The translations under genes were made by a program, and so were the position numbers. Source: Nocardia arthritidis (GTDB taxonomy: Bacteria; Actinomycetota; Actinomycetes; Mycobacteriales; Mycobacteriaceae). From it: a stretch of DNA of 64,000 nucleotides. The notes beneath the pieces are model-generated. The model was given only the letters and a program-made list of their open reading frames with translations, was not told where the DNA came from and searched no databases. The DNA is taken from NCBI RefSeq assembly GCF_011801145.1, contig NZ_CP046172.1, positions 2,604,001 to 2,668,000 on the forward strand. Direction: 5' to 3'. Positions 8,227 to 17,081 of this stretch are shown one piece after another; position 1 is the first letter of the stretch, and the number at the start of each line of letters is the position of its first letter.

Positions 8227-9584
8227 TGGCCGCGGTCAATGGTGAAGAGCCGCAAGGGAGTACGACACCTGTGGTGAACGAGGCCGCATCGGGCACGGTG
8301 GAGACGGATTGCGTTGTCGCCGAGACGCTTCCGGATATCGCGTTCACGTTGTCCGATGGCGGTCCACTCGGTGACGAGCCGGAACAGCCTGCCGCGCGGG
8401 ACTATCCGATCGGCCACGAGCCGGCCGCGATCGATCCGGAGCCGCCGCGCACAGAGATGTCCACGAACGCGGAAGAGGATCGTGTGGATATCGCCGGTGC
8501 CACCGCGGAGCTCACCCGTAGGTTGATGGAATCCTTTCTGCTGGAGGCGCCCATCGGATGGCGCAGGCTGGAGGCCGTATTCTCGGTCGCCGCAACGGTC
8601 TCCATCGCCGAGGCGGGGTTCTTCGACGAGGACGGCCATCTCTCCCGAGTCGATGCCACGCCCGAGACGCTCGAGTACGTTCACGAGCTGCGCGCGCTGA
8701 CGAGTGTGGTCGCGGGTGGACCGTGGTGGCGAATTGTGCTGTGGCTCAGCGACTCCGGCGAGCTCGACTACGAGTTCGACTACGGTGACCGGCCGTTTCC
8801 GGCCGACCATCTGCTGCCGCCCGAAGCATACGAGGCCGATTTGGCGGTTTACCCGCGTGAGCGCCTGCCGGTATGGCTGGCCGCTTATATGCGGCACAAC
8901 GACAGACAGCTGCGTATCCCGGAACGAACCGAGCATCGCGTTCTGGCCGATCGGGCCGCCGGTATCGTCCCGAGCATCCTGCGATTTCCATCGCTCGACC
9001 TGGTGTGGGCGCGGTGGGCGGTGGTGGCGGCCGCGGCGGTGGCGGTCGGATCCGATTGGGGGCCACGGATTTTCCCGTCCTCCGGGCGGTTCGAGAGCGT
9101 CGGCGGTAGCGGATCGACGTTGCAACTGCTTCCGGGGCGCCGGGCGGTGCTTTCGGGCGGGATCTGGGATGACCCGTCGCTGGACGCCGCGTACAACGCG
9201 GGTGCGCCACTACCGGATTACTTTGCCGGCGCGCCGGATTGGCTCGCCGTGCCGGTGCTGAACCCGCGCGTCGGCGGCGGGCTGCTGTCGTTCTGCTACT
9301 GGTGGGACGGCGACGGCTGGTATCGGGGCGAGTCACCCGATCCGGATCGGATCGGCGACGCGATTCCCGGATTGTGGACCGTAGAGACGGTTGTCGATGT
9401 CGTGTGCCGGGTAATGGACGAGTCGGTGCCGGCGACCGCGGTCGCGGATCTGGTCCGAGCCGGGGAATCAGCCGAGGTCGACCGCGATATCGCGGGTGCG
9501 GTGCTGCGGCCGACGGACGAAAGCGCCTTCGCGGATGCCTATCACCAACTCGCGCTCGCGGGCGTGACGGTGCGCGATCGCTGA
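8226..9584 (+). CDS. Putative immunity protein with YezG/DUF600-like domain
   Basis: 452 residues; ATG 8226 overlaps the previous stop by one base. Residues 1-85 are acidic and low-complexity. Residues about 90-235 resemble the YezG (DUF600) immunity family: a helix ending in P-x-x-WRRLEAVFSV, then WWRIVLWLSDSGELDYEFDY, then a LLPPEAYEADLAVYPRERLP stretch. The second half (240-450) is a separate globular region with many Trp/Tyr residues (FCYWWDGDGWYRG) that I do not recognise. No signal peptide or membrane segment is seen, so it is probably cytosolic. As the last gene behind a large CpnT-type protein, it sits where polymorphic toxin loci carry their immunity gene. The assignment rests on pattern similarity only. 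Confidence 0.6.
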   Translation: MAAVNGEEPQGSTTPVVNEAASGTVETDCVVAETLPDIAFTLSDGGPLGDEPEQPAARDYPIGHEPAAIDPEPPRTEMSTNAEEDRVDIAGATAELTRRLMESFLLEAPIGWRRLEAVFSVAATVSIAEAGFFDEDGHLSRVDATPETLEYVHELRALTSVVAGGPWWRIVLWLSDSGELDYEFDYGDRPFPADHLLPPEAYEADLAVYPRERLPVWLAAYMRHNDRQLRIPERTEHRVLADRAAGIVPSILRFPSLDLVWARWAVVAAAAVAVGSDWGPRIFPSSGRFESVGGSGSTLQLLPGRRAVLSGGIWDDPSLDAAYNAGAPLPDYFAGAPDWLAVPVLNPRVGGGLLSFCYWWDGDGWYRGESPDPDRIGDAIPGLWTVETVVDVVCRVMDESVPATAVADLVRAGESAEVDRDIAGAVLRPTDESAFADAYHQLALAGVTVRDR

Positions 9585-9615
9585 CTATCCGGCATAGGCC
9601 CAGGCGATAACCGGC

Positions 9616-9972
9616 TCAGGCGCAATGCAATTGGAACGGTGCGACGACGGGCACACCCGCGCGGACATCGACCTGAACATAGGCCATACTGGCGAGCGTG
9701 CAGCCGGACGGCACCGAGGTGACCTCCGCCTGGTAGCAGTTCGGCGCGAAATCGTGCGCCGCGGTTCCGTCCGCCCCGGTGGTGAGGGTCGCGAGCACCG
9801 AGCCCGCCGCGCAGGTGGTGACACCCACGCTCAAACCGCTGACCGGGATCGGGTCGGAGCCCGTGGTGGCCTGCACCTTCAGCGTGCCCTGGGCCGGATC
9901 CGCGCCCGCCACCGGGGCGGCCGCCAACACCATTGCGCCGAGTACGGATGTGACGATCAGCGTGCTGCGCAC
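9616..9972 (-). CDS. Small secreted beta-sandwich-like protein
   Basis: 118 residues. GTG 9972 follows AGAAGGAGA at ideal spacing. It starts with an export signal (charged MRS, then a hydrophobic run ending in APVAG) and probable cleavage before ADP. The mature part of about 94 residues has repeated beta-strand patterns and a PIPVSGLSVGVTTC segment followed by TGADGTAAHDF, as in prealbumin/SpaA-like folds. Four cysteines in the mature chain (TTC, NCY, GCT and the HCA end) could form two disulfides. Function unknown. It is convergent with the immunity-like gene and lies 125 bp upstream of the end of no co-directional gene, so it is probably a single transcription unit. Confidence 0.75.
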   Translation of the reverse strand: MRSTLIVTSVLGAMVLAAAPVAGADPAQGTLKVQATTGSDPIPVSGLSVGVTTCAAGSVLATLTTGADGTAAHDFAPNCYQAEVTSVPSGCTLASMAYVQVDVRAGVPVVAPFQLHCA

Positions 9973-10097
9973 CGAATCTCCTTCTGCCTGACAAATTTCG
10001 GCCGGACAGGTCCGCCGTGGCCGAAACGGACCGGATGTCCTGCGCCAATATATGCGCTGAAAGCCGCTGGCGGCCGGACCCGGCGATGCGCGACCCA

Positions 10098-11321
10098 TCA
10101 GGCGGTCAACTGCCGCTCGGTGTCCGCGGCACCCGGTTCCTCGCCGTTGGCCGCGCGAACCGCCCGTTCGGCGAGTGCCGCGAGCGTCGGCAGCCGCGCA
10201 TCGCCGAGCGACATCACGACATTGCCGAGATGATTGGTGACGAAGGCGACCGAAAGACCGAGGCGTGGATTGGCGATGGCGCCGGATCCGCCGATGCCGA
10301 AGTGACCGAACGCCTGCCGGGTGAGCCGGGTGCCGACGATGGCGCGGTGGTAGCCGAGCGCGAAATGCGGTGGCGCACCGAGCACATAGTCGAAGCGGCT
10401 GTTCGGCGGCATTTGCGCGATCAACCGGGCGGTCTCGGGCCGCAGCAGGCGGCCGCGGCCGGTCATACCGTCGTTGGCGATCGCGCCGTACATGGCGGCC
10501 AGCGCGCGGGCGGTGAAGACGCCGTTCCATGCGGGCATCATGGCGTCGTATGGTCTGGGACCCAGCGTCATATCGGCCCAACCGTCGTATACGGCACTGC
10601 GTGCGGAGCGCAGTCCGCCGACGCGGGCCGCGGGTGCGGTGAGCGTGTCGAACGGTATGCCCGCCACCCGCAGCCGTGGCGCGAGCCGCGCCAGCCGGTG
10701 CCGGTGGCCGCGCGGCACACCGAACCAGAAATCGTTCTCGCCCAACGGTTCCGCGAGCTCGGCGCGGACCAGGTCGGGGAAGTCGCGTCCGGTGGCCCGC
10801 CCGGCGATCTCGGCGATCAGGGTGCCGAAGGTCAGGCCGTGATAGCCGGATGCGCGCAGCCGCAACGGATCCGGCGCGGCGGCGGCCAGTGCCGCGGCCA
10901 CCGCGTCGTGGTCGAGCGCCAGCTCCGGCGGCACCAGATCGCGGATGCGCTGCAATCCGGCCCGGTGGTCGAGTATCTGGCGAATCGTGATGTCGCCCTT
11001 GCCGTTCGCGGCGAACTCCGGCCAATAGGCGGCCACCGGCGCGTCCAGCTCGAGCACCCCGCGTTCGATCAGGCAGTGCGCGACGGTCGCCGCGACGCCC
11101 TTGCCGGTGGAGTAGGACAGCGCCATGGTGTCGGCGCGCCAGCGCCGCCGCGGGTCGGCCCAGCCCGCCCAGATATCGAGGACCGGTTCGCCGTGCAGGT
11201 AAATGGCAAGTGCGCCACCGCCTTTGGTCCGCCGGAAGATCGAGAAGAATTTGGCGGCGACGGCGGTGAAGCGATCGTCGACGACCATCGATCGCTCGGC
11301 ACCATCCGAATCAATAGGCAT
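10098..11321 (-). CDS. Serine hydrolase, EstB/LipP-type esterase (beta-lactamase fold)
   Basis: 407 residues. The class C beta-lactamase-like fold is shown by SYSTGKG (about residues 69-75), where S-x-x-K supplies the nucleophile and base, by the SGYHGLTFG segment carrying the catalytic Tyr, and by GHFGIGGSG near the C-terminus. EstB-type members are esterases with little beta-lactamase activity. There is no signal peptide, which points to an intracellular esterase. In mycobacteria a LipP-type gene lies near tig; finding one 8 kb before tig here fits that neighbourhood, so this may be a lipP orthologue. Physiological substrate unknown. Confidence 0.88.
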   Translation of the reverse strand: MPIDSDGAERSMVVDDRFTAVAAKFFSIFRRTKGGGALAIYLHGEPVLDIWAGWADPRRRWRADTMALSYSTGKGVAATVAHCLIERGVLELDAPVAAYWPEFAANGKGDITIRQILDHRAGLQRIRDLVPPELALDHDAVAAALAAAAPDPLRLRASGYHGLTFGTLIAEIAGRATGRDFPDLVRAELAEPLGENDFWFGVPRGHRHRLARLAPRLRVAGIPFDTLTAPAARVGGLRSARSAVYDGWADMTLGPRPYDAMMPAWNGVFTARALAAMYGAIANDGMTGRGRLLRPETARLIAQMPPNSRFDYVLGAPPHFALGYHRAIVGTRLTRQAFGHFGIGGSGAIANPRLGLSVAFVTNHLGNVVMSLGDARLPTLAALAERAVRAANGEEPGAADTERQLTA

Positions 11322-11452
11322 GGTCGGACTCCCTTGTCAGAACGCCGGGCAACCCACCGCACGCAATTGCAAGCGGCTTGCAACCGATCCGACTGTAACG
11401 GGTTCCGATCCGCGACGGCAATGGCCGCACGCGCCGATCAGCGGTACCGCGA

Positions 11453-12346
11453 TCAGCCGTAGAAGACGCCGTGGCGCAGGCTGGTGCGCAGCCGGCCGTA
11501 GAAGACTCCGGCGTGCAGCGTCCACAGTCCACGCGGTAGCCGATTGCGCACCAGCGGAATGAACGGGTTGTGCAGCACCGTGATGGCGAGCGAGGTGAGC
11601 GTCGCCTGCCACGGCAGCCGGGGCGCGCCGAGCGGGCGGTGCTTGACGTACACCTCGGCCGCGCCGCGCCCGTAGTTGACGGACTGGCGCCAGACCTCGC
11701 GATATGTGGTGCGCAGCCGATAGGCGATCAGGGCGTCGGGCGCGTGGCCGAGGGTCATGCCCGCCTGCTGGATCCGCCACGCGATATCGACGTCTTCACC
11801 AGTGTGCGTGAGGTTTTCGTCGTAGCCGCCGACCTGTTCGAAGGCGCTGCGCCAGAATCCGACGTTATTGCCCTGCGCGAAGGGCAGATAGTGCGTGTCC
11901 CAGCGCGTCTCCGGTGCCGGTACCGGGCGCCAGCTCGCCACCTCGGGATCGTTGAGCGAGGTCACCTCGTTGGCGCCGCTGACACAGTCGTGCTCGGCGG
12001 CGGCGCGCACCAGTGCGCTGAGCCAGCCGGGGTACACCCGGTCGTCGTGGTCGGCGAAGGCGAGGAAGTCGCCCTTCGCGACGGCCGCGCCGTTGTTGCG
12101 CGCGTAGGAGATGCCGGGTTTGGCGGAGCTGTCCACGTAGCGCAGCGCGAGGCGCCGGCCGAGCGGATGCTCGTCGATATGCGCGCGCAGGCCGTCGGTG
12201 GAACCGTTGTCGCTGATGATCACCTCGAACGGGTCCGGGTAATCCAGTGCGGCGAGCGCGGTCAGCTGCTCATCCAGCAGCGGGAGGCCGTTGAAGACGG
12301 CGACCACTACCGATACGAATTCTGGCTGCTTTCGGGCATGCGTCAT
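11453..12346 (-). CDS. Glycosyltransferase family 2 (paralogue A)
   Basis: 297 residues; ATG 12346 follows GGGAGA. It is a GT-A fold family 2 enzyme: it begins FVSVVVAVFNG, has VIISDNGSTDGL (sugar-nucleotide binding), LAFADHDDRV as DxD-type metal site, and GGYDENLTHTGEDVDIAWR as acceptor/catalytic loop. There is no membrane segment. It is clearly paralogous to the GT2 at 17082-17984 over its whole length, including the shared C-terminus (RLPRGLWxLHAGVF ... FYG). The donor and acceptor are unknown; cell-wall or exopolysaccharide glycan is possible. It lies downstream of pnkp on the same strand, but 510 bp apart, so it probably has its own promoter. Confidence 0.9.
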   Translation of the reverse strand: MTHARKQPEFVSVVVAVFNGLPLLDEQLTALAALDYPDPFEVIISDNGSTDGLRAHIDEHPLGRRLALRYVDSSAKPGISYARNNGAAVAKGDFLAFADHDDRVYPGWLSALVRAAAEHDCVSGANEVTSLNDPEVASWRPVPAPETRWDTHYLPFAQGNNVGFWRSAFEQVGGYDENLTHTGEDVDIAWRIQQAGMTLGHAPDALIAYRLRTTYREVWRQSVNYGRGAAEVYVKHRPLGAPRLPWQATLTSLAITVLHNPFIPLVRNRLPRGLWTLHAGVFYGRLRTSLRHGVFYG

Positions 12347-12855
12347 CGCCGATTCTCCCTTTTGGCGGAACTTAAATAAGTTAATGAGAATTTCAGATGA
12401 ACCATTTCGGATGAAAGACTCATCTGAAAGACTCATGAGTAAGACTCGGCGAACCAGGTTCGGATCTACCGAGGTGAATCCGATGCCGATGTGGTGGGGT
12501 TTCGCCGCTATACGCGTCCGACCAGGCACTTCGGCCGCGCTGGGTCGGCCGTCCGGTGTCTGTGTTATCGGAGATGATTTTCGAAGGCGAATCGAATGCT
12601 CGCGGAACTATTCTGCCGGATCGCTCGGATCGGCAGAACGCCGCGCGCGGGCAACGGCGCTCTCCCCTCGGTTCGGGATGACACTTGAACAAGACAAACG
12701 GACATCCACCTTAATTCGGCGGATGACTCCGTACAAGCATGAACAATTACCAGCACTGGGAAGTGTCGTCAAACCCCCGAATTACCCGGGACCGGGTATC
12801 ACGGCGCGATAACGTGAGCGTGCGCCACCGGTGGACGAATCGGCTGTGCCGATCG
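12347..12855. other. Intergenic region upstream of GT2 paralogue A
   Basis: 509 bases without a gene. Near the GT2 start the DNA is unusually AT-rich (12365-12400) and carries a direct repeat GAAAGACTCAT (12413-12423 and 12426-12436, 13-bp period, one helical turn plus), a plausible activator or repressor site for the GT2 gene. Nothing is recognised in 12450-12850. Confidence 0.45.
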
Positions 12856-15477
12856 TCACAACCTGGGGTCGACCGGTTCCGACTCGAGGGCGAGCACCGC
12901 GAAAACCGCCTCGTGCACCCGCCACAGCGGTTCACCCGCGACGAACCGGTCCAGCGCCTCCAGCCCGAGTGCGTACTCGCGCAACGCCATCGAGCGCTTG
13001 CGGCCGAGGCCGCGGGTGCGCAGGCGGCGCAAGTTGTCCTCGCGCAGGTACTCCGGGCCGTAGATGATCCGGAGATACTCCGGCCCACGGCATTTGACGC
13101 CGGGCTGGACGAGACGTCCCTCGGCCGTCGACAATGCCGAACCGGCGCCGCCCAACGGTTTCACCACCATGCCCTCGCCGCCCGCCGCGGTCAGTTCGGT
13201 CCACCATGCGGTGGCGGCGGTCTCGCTGTCCGGATCCGCCAGATCCACCAGCACCCGTCTGGTCGGCGCGCACAGATCCGGATCGGCCGCGACCAGCCGG
13301 TCGATCCGCGTCAGATGCCAATCGTGGTCGCGCAGCGCGTAATTCACGCCCTCGGCGGCCAAGATCTGGAACGGCGCGACGCGCAGCCCGGACAGTCCGT
13401 CCACCGGCCAGCAGTAACGCCCGTACGCGCTGGTGAACGCGTGCGCGTCCGCCTCGCGCGCCGCGGTACGCGCCGCCAATTCGGCGACGTCGAGCCCGCG
13501 CGCCGCGGCCTCGGCGAGCACCGCGCTCGCGCCGCCGAGCGACGCGCGGGCGGCCGCGCCCACCGCCGCGTACTGATCGCGAAGCAGCCCAACCGCCTTC
13601 GCCGACCACGGCATGAGTTCGGCGTCCAGCAGCAACCATTCGGTGGCCAGCTCGTCGAACAGGCCCGCGGACTCGGCGGCGGCGCGCACCCGGGCCAGCA
13701 GCGCCTCGGTCTGCGCGGCATCGTCGAAAAACGGGCGGCCCGTTCGGGTGTAGACCACACCGGTCGCGCCGTCGGTCACCCCGAACCGGGTCCGCGCCGC
13801 GAGCGCCGAACGCGCCACCACCACGACCGCGCGCGAGCCCATATGCTTCTCCTCGCACACCGCCCGCGCGACGCCCTCGGCCCGGTAGTAGCCGAATGCC
13901 TCCGCGGGATGTTCGAGCAGACCATCGCGCGGCGAGGTGGCGCACGGTGCCATGGTCGGCGGCAGATACACCAGCCAGCGCGGGTCGATCGCGAAGCGGC
14001 TCATCACCTCCAGCGCCGCGCTCGCGTTCTCCTCCTGCACGCCGATGCGGCCGTGATGGCTGGTCTGCACCACCCGGCGTCCTATCACATCGTCTAGGTC
14101 GAGCACGCCACGCTCGCGATGGACCACGCCCCCGGCCCGCGTAACCACGGACGCCGCATCGGATACGGCCGTCGCCCGCAGCGGGCGCACTGGTTCGTAC
14201 CAGACCTCTTGCGCCGCAACCGAAACCGGCTCCCGCTCCGGATAGCGCAGCGCGGAGAGCCGCCCGCCGAACACCGCGCCGGTGTCCAGACACATGGTGT
14301 TGTTCACCCACTGCAGTTCGGTCACCGGCGTGTGGCCGTAGAGCACCGTCGCCCGGCCCCGGTAGTCGTCGGCCCACGGATAACGCACCGGCAGCCCGAA
14401 TTCGTCGGTCTCCCCGGTGGATTCGCCGTACATCGCGAACGAGCGCACCCGGCCGGACGCGCGGCCGTGATACTCCTCCTTCAGCCCGGCGTGCGCGACG
14501 ACCAACTTGCCGCCGTCCAGCACATAGTGGCTCACCAGCCCGCGGCAGAACTCGTGCGCCGCCTTGCGGAAGTCCTCGTCTTGAACTTCCAGCTGAGCCA
14601 ACGATTCGGCCAGACCGTGCGCGACGTTCACCTGGCGGCCGTCGAGCGCCCGCACCAGCTTGTGTTCGTGATTCCCGGTGACGCACAACGCCGTTCCGGC
14701 CGCCGCCATACCCATCACCAGCCGCAGCACACCCGGTGTGTCCGGGCCGCGGTCCACCAGATCGCCGACGAAGACGGCGGTGCGCCCTTCCGGATGCGCG
14801 GCGCCGACGGCTCGGCCGGACTCGTCGCGCAGCAGCCGGTAGCCGAGTTCGCCGAGCAGCGTTTCCAATTCGGCGCGGCAGCCGTGCACGTCGCCGATCA
14901 CGTCGAACGGCCCGGTGAGTTCGCGACGGTCGTTCCACGACTTCTCGTAAGTGATGGTGGCGGAATCGATCTCGGCGACCCCGCGCAGCACGTACACCTT
15001 GCGGAAGCCCTCGCGCTCCAAACCGCGCAGCCCGCGCCGCAATTCGCGCTGCTGCCGCAGCACCACGTGCCGGTCCAGATCCTTCCGGTCCGGCCGGGTC
15101 GAATTGCGTTCCAGACAGACCGAATCCGGCACGTCGAGCACGATGGCCACCGGCAGCACATCGTGTGCGCGAGCCACCTGGACCAGCTCCTGCCGCGATC
15201 TCGGCTGCACATTGGTCGCGTCGACCACCGTGCGCAGCCCGCGCCGCAGCCGCACCCCCGTGATGTGATGCAGCAGCGCGAACGCGTCCGGCGTCGCGGT
15301 CTGGTCGTTCTCGTCGTCGCTGACGATGCCGCGGCAGGCGTCGGAGGAAACCACCGAGGTCGCGCGGAAGTGTTTGCGCGCGAACGTCGATTTGCCGGAA
15401 CCGGTGCTGCCGACGAGCACGACCAGGGACAGTTCCGGGATAGTCAGCTCACGCCCATCGCTCGGCAACGCAGTCAT
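12856..15477 (-). CDS. pnkp: Pnkp: polynucleotide kinase-phosphatase-ligase of bacterial RNA repair
   Basis: 873 residues with the three domains of bacterial Pnkp. The N-terminal kinase has P-loop GSTGSGKSTF (about 23-32). The metallophosphatase has GDVHGC (about 190), GDLVDRGPDT and GNHEHKL. The C-terminal adenylyltransferase-type ligase has nucleotidyl motif I EEKHMGSR (Lys about 540). The enzyme heals both ends of cut RNA (5' phosphorylation, removal of 2',3'-cyclic phosphate) and seals them together with Hen1. ATG 15477 overlaps the hen1 stop (ATGA), so the two are translationally coupled, as known for this pair. Longer starts upstream would run into hen1 and are not needed. Confidence 0.96.
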   Translation of the reverse strand: MTALPSDGRELTIPELSLVVLVGSTGSGKSTFARKHFRATSVVSSDACRGIVSDDENDQTATPDAFALLHHITGVRLRRGLRTVVDATNVQPRSRQELVQVARAHDVLPVAIVLDVPDSVCLERNSTRPDRKDLDRHVVLRQQRELRRGLRGLEREGFRKVYVLRGVAEIDSATITYEKSWNDRRELTGPFDVIGDVHGCRAELETLLGELGYRLLRDESGRAVGAAHPEGRTAVFVGDLVDRGPDTPGVLRLVMGMAAAGTALCVTGNHEHKLVRALDGRQVNVAHGLAESLAQLEVQDEDFRKAAHEFCRGLVSHYVLDGGKLVVAHAGLKEEYHGRASGRVRSFAMYGESTGETDEFGLPVRYPWADDYRGRATVLYGHTPVTELQWVNNTMCLDTGAVFGGRLSALRYPEREPVSVAAQEVWYEPVRPLRATAVSDAASVVTRAGGVVHRERGVLDLDDVIGRRVVQTSHHGRIGVQEENASAALEVMSRFAIDPRWLVYLPPTMAPCATSPRDGLLEHPAEAFGYYRAEGVARAVCEEKHMGSRAVVVVARSALAARTRFGVTDGATGVVYTRTGRPFFDDAAQTEALLARVRAAAESAGLFDELATEWLLLDAELMPWSAKAVGLLRDQYAAVGAAARASLGGASAVLAEAAARGLDVAELAARTAAREADAHAFTSAYGRYCWPVDGLSGLRVAPFQILAAEGVNYALRDHDWHLTRIDRLVAADPDLCAPTRRVLVDLADPDSETAATAWWTELTAAGGEGMVVKPLGGAGSALSTAEGRLVQPGVKCRGPEYLRIIYGPEYLREDNLRRLRTRGLGRKRSMALREYALGLEALDRFVAGEPLWRVHEAVFAVLALESEPVDPRL

Positions 15478-17027
15478 TTCTCGGTCCCCTCCTCGGCAGC
15501 GGTCTTGGCGAATATCGCCATCTGGGTCGGCGGGCCGAGTTCGGCATCGACCGGCCCGATCGGCTCGTGCCGGACGGTATACCCGTGCGCCGCCGCCACC
15601 TGCTCGGCCCAGGCCGCGAATTCGGTTCTGCTCCACTCGAATCGGTGGTCGTGGTGGCGGAACTCGCCTGCCGGCAGCGTCTCGAACCGCGCGTTGTGCT
15701 CCGCGTTCGGGGTGGTCACCAGCACCGATCGCGGTGCGGCCGCGCCGAATACGGCGTATTCGAGGGCCCGCAGCCGGGGCGGGTCGACGTGCTCGATCAC
15801 CTCCATCAGCACCGCCGCGTCATAGCCGCGCAGCCGCGCGTCGGTGTAGGTGAGCGCGCCCTGCCACAGCGTCAGCCTGGCCCGCATCCGCTCCGGCATC
15901 CGGTCGAGGCGCAGCCTGCGCTTGGCAATATTGAGCGCACGCATCGAGACATCGACGCCGACGATCTCGGTGAAGGTCTTGTCGGCCAACAGATCCCGCA
16001 GCAACGCACCCTCGCCGCAGCCGAGATCCAGCACCCGGTGCGCGCCCGCATCGTGCAGGGCGCGCAGCACGGCGGCACGGCGGGTCACCGCGAGAGATAC
16101 CGGGCGATCGCCGTTTCCGGCATCGACCGCCTCGGCATGCTCGGGGCCGGTGCGGTCCGCGACGACATCGGAGGCCGTCGCCGTGGATTCGCTATCACCG
16201 TTGGCATCGGAACCCGTTGCCACCGTATCGCTTTCCTCGACCACCTCGACCGCGCCGAGTTCCTCCGGCTCGACCTCGTCCACCTCGGCCAGCCGGGCCA
16301 GCGCGGTGCGCACCAGCGACTGCCGCCGCGCCAGGTACCGCCGAGTGATCCAGGCGCGCTCCGGATGTTCGCCGAGCCAGCCGGAACCCGCGCGGATGAG
16401 CTTGTCCACCTCGTCGGCGGCCAGCCAGTAATGTTTGGCGCCGTCCAGCACCGGCAGCAGCACATAGAGGTGCGACAGCGCCTCGGCCAGCCGCAGCGCG
16501 CCGGTGAGTTCCAGCCGCAGGTGATGTGAGGCGCCCCATTCCGGGAATGCCGGATCCAGCGGCAGCGCAGTGGAATTCACCTGCCAGCCCAGCGGGCCGA
16601 ACATCCGCGCCGCCACCTCCGGGCCGCCCTTGCACGGCACCGCGGGCAGTTCGATCCGCAGCGGCAGCGGTTCGCCGACCAGGTCGGGTCGCTGGGTGCA
16701 GCGCCCGTGCAGCGCCGTGCGGAACACCGACCCGATCGCCACCGACAGCAGCGACGACGCCGCGTACGGCCGGTCGTTGACGTACTGTCCGAGGCTGAAA
16801 TCCGGTGTGTTGCGGGCTCTTCCGCGCACCAGGCGGATCGGGTCGACCTCGAGCAGCAGCGCGGCGGTGCAGCGCGCCGCGGTGGCCTCCGGATAGACGA
16901 CGTGCGCGGTGCCGTACGACTGCTCGAACGCCTGCACCCGGTCGGGGTTCTTGTGCAGCAAGAACCCGAGGTCGGTCGCCGGCCAGGCGGCGCCCTCCGG
17001 TGGTGTGCAGGTGATGGTCAGCAGCAT
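15474..17027 (-). CDS. hen1: Hen1: RNA 3'-terminal ribose 2'-O-methyltransferase
   Basis: 517 residues. The N-terminal half (1-240) starts MLLTITCTPPEGAAWPATDL and has LLHKNPDRVQ, characteristic of bacterial Hen1, and is needed for ligase activation by Pnkp. The C-terminal methyltransferase has SAM motif VLDLGCGEG (about 332) and the Hen1-specific Mn-binding set EVIEHVD (about 406) and RHHDHRFEW (about 455, here HHDHRFEW). An acidic low-complexity linker (about 255-300) separates the halves. Hen1 methylates the 2'-OH at the repair junction before sealing, which protects the RNA from being cut again. It lies 54 bp after a GT2 gene on the same strand and overlaps pnkp, suggesting a GT2-hen1-pnkp transcript. 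Confidence 0.96.
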   Translation of the reverse strand: MLLTITCTPPEGAAWPATDLGFLLHKNPDRVQAFEQSYGTAHVVYPEATAARCTAALLLEVDPIRLVRGRARNTPDFSLGQYVNDRPYAASSLLSVAIGSVFRTALHGRCTQRPDLVGEPLPLRIELPAVPCKGGPEVAARMFGPLGWQVNSTALPLDPAFPEWGASHHLRLELTGALRLAEALSHLYVLLPVLDGAKHYWLAADEVDKLIRAGSGWLGEHPERAWITRRYLARRQSLVRTALARLAEVDEVEPEELGAVEVVEESDTVATGSDANGDSESTATASDVVADRTGPEHAEAVDAGNGDRPVSLAVTRRAAVLRALHDAGAHRVLDLGCGEGALLRDLLADKTFTEIVGVDVSMRALNIAKRRLRLDRMPERMRARLTLWQGALTYTDARLRGYDAAVLMEVIEHVDPPRLRALEYAVFGAAAPRSVLVTTPNAEHNARFETLPAGEFRHHDHRFEWSRTEFAAWAEQVAAAHGYTVRHEPIGPVDAELGPPTQMAIFAKTAAEEGTEK

Positions 17028-17081
17028 GGTGCGATCGTCGCCCAGTGACCGACCGGTCGCAAGGAAGTATTTATGGCGGCA

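Noticed and set aside
14119..15825. 568-codon plus-strand frame across pnkp and hen1
   Set aside because: It is opposite two genes with complete catalytic motifs and is a by-product of their codon bias.
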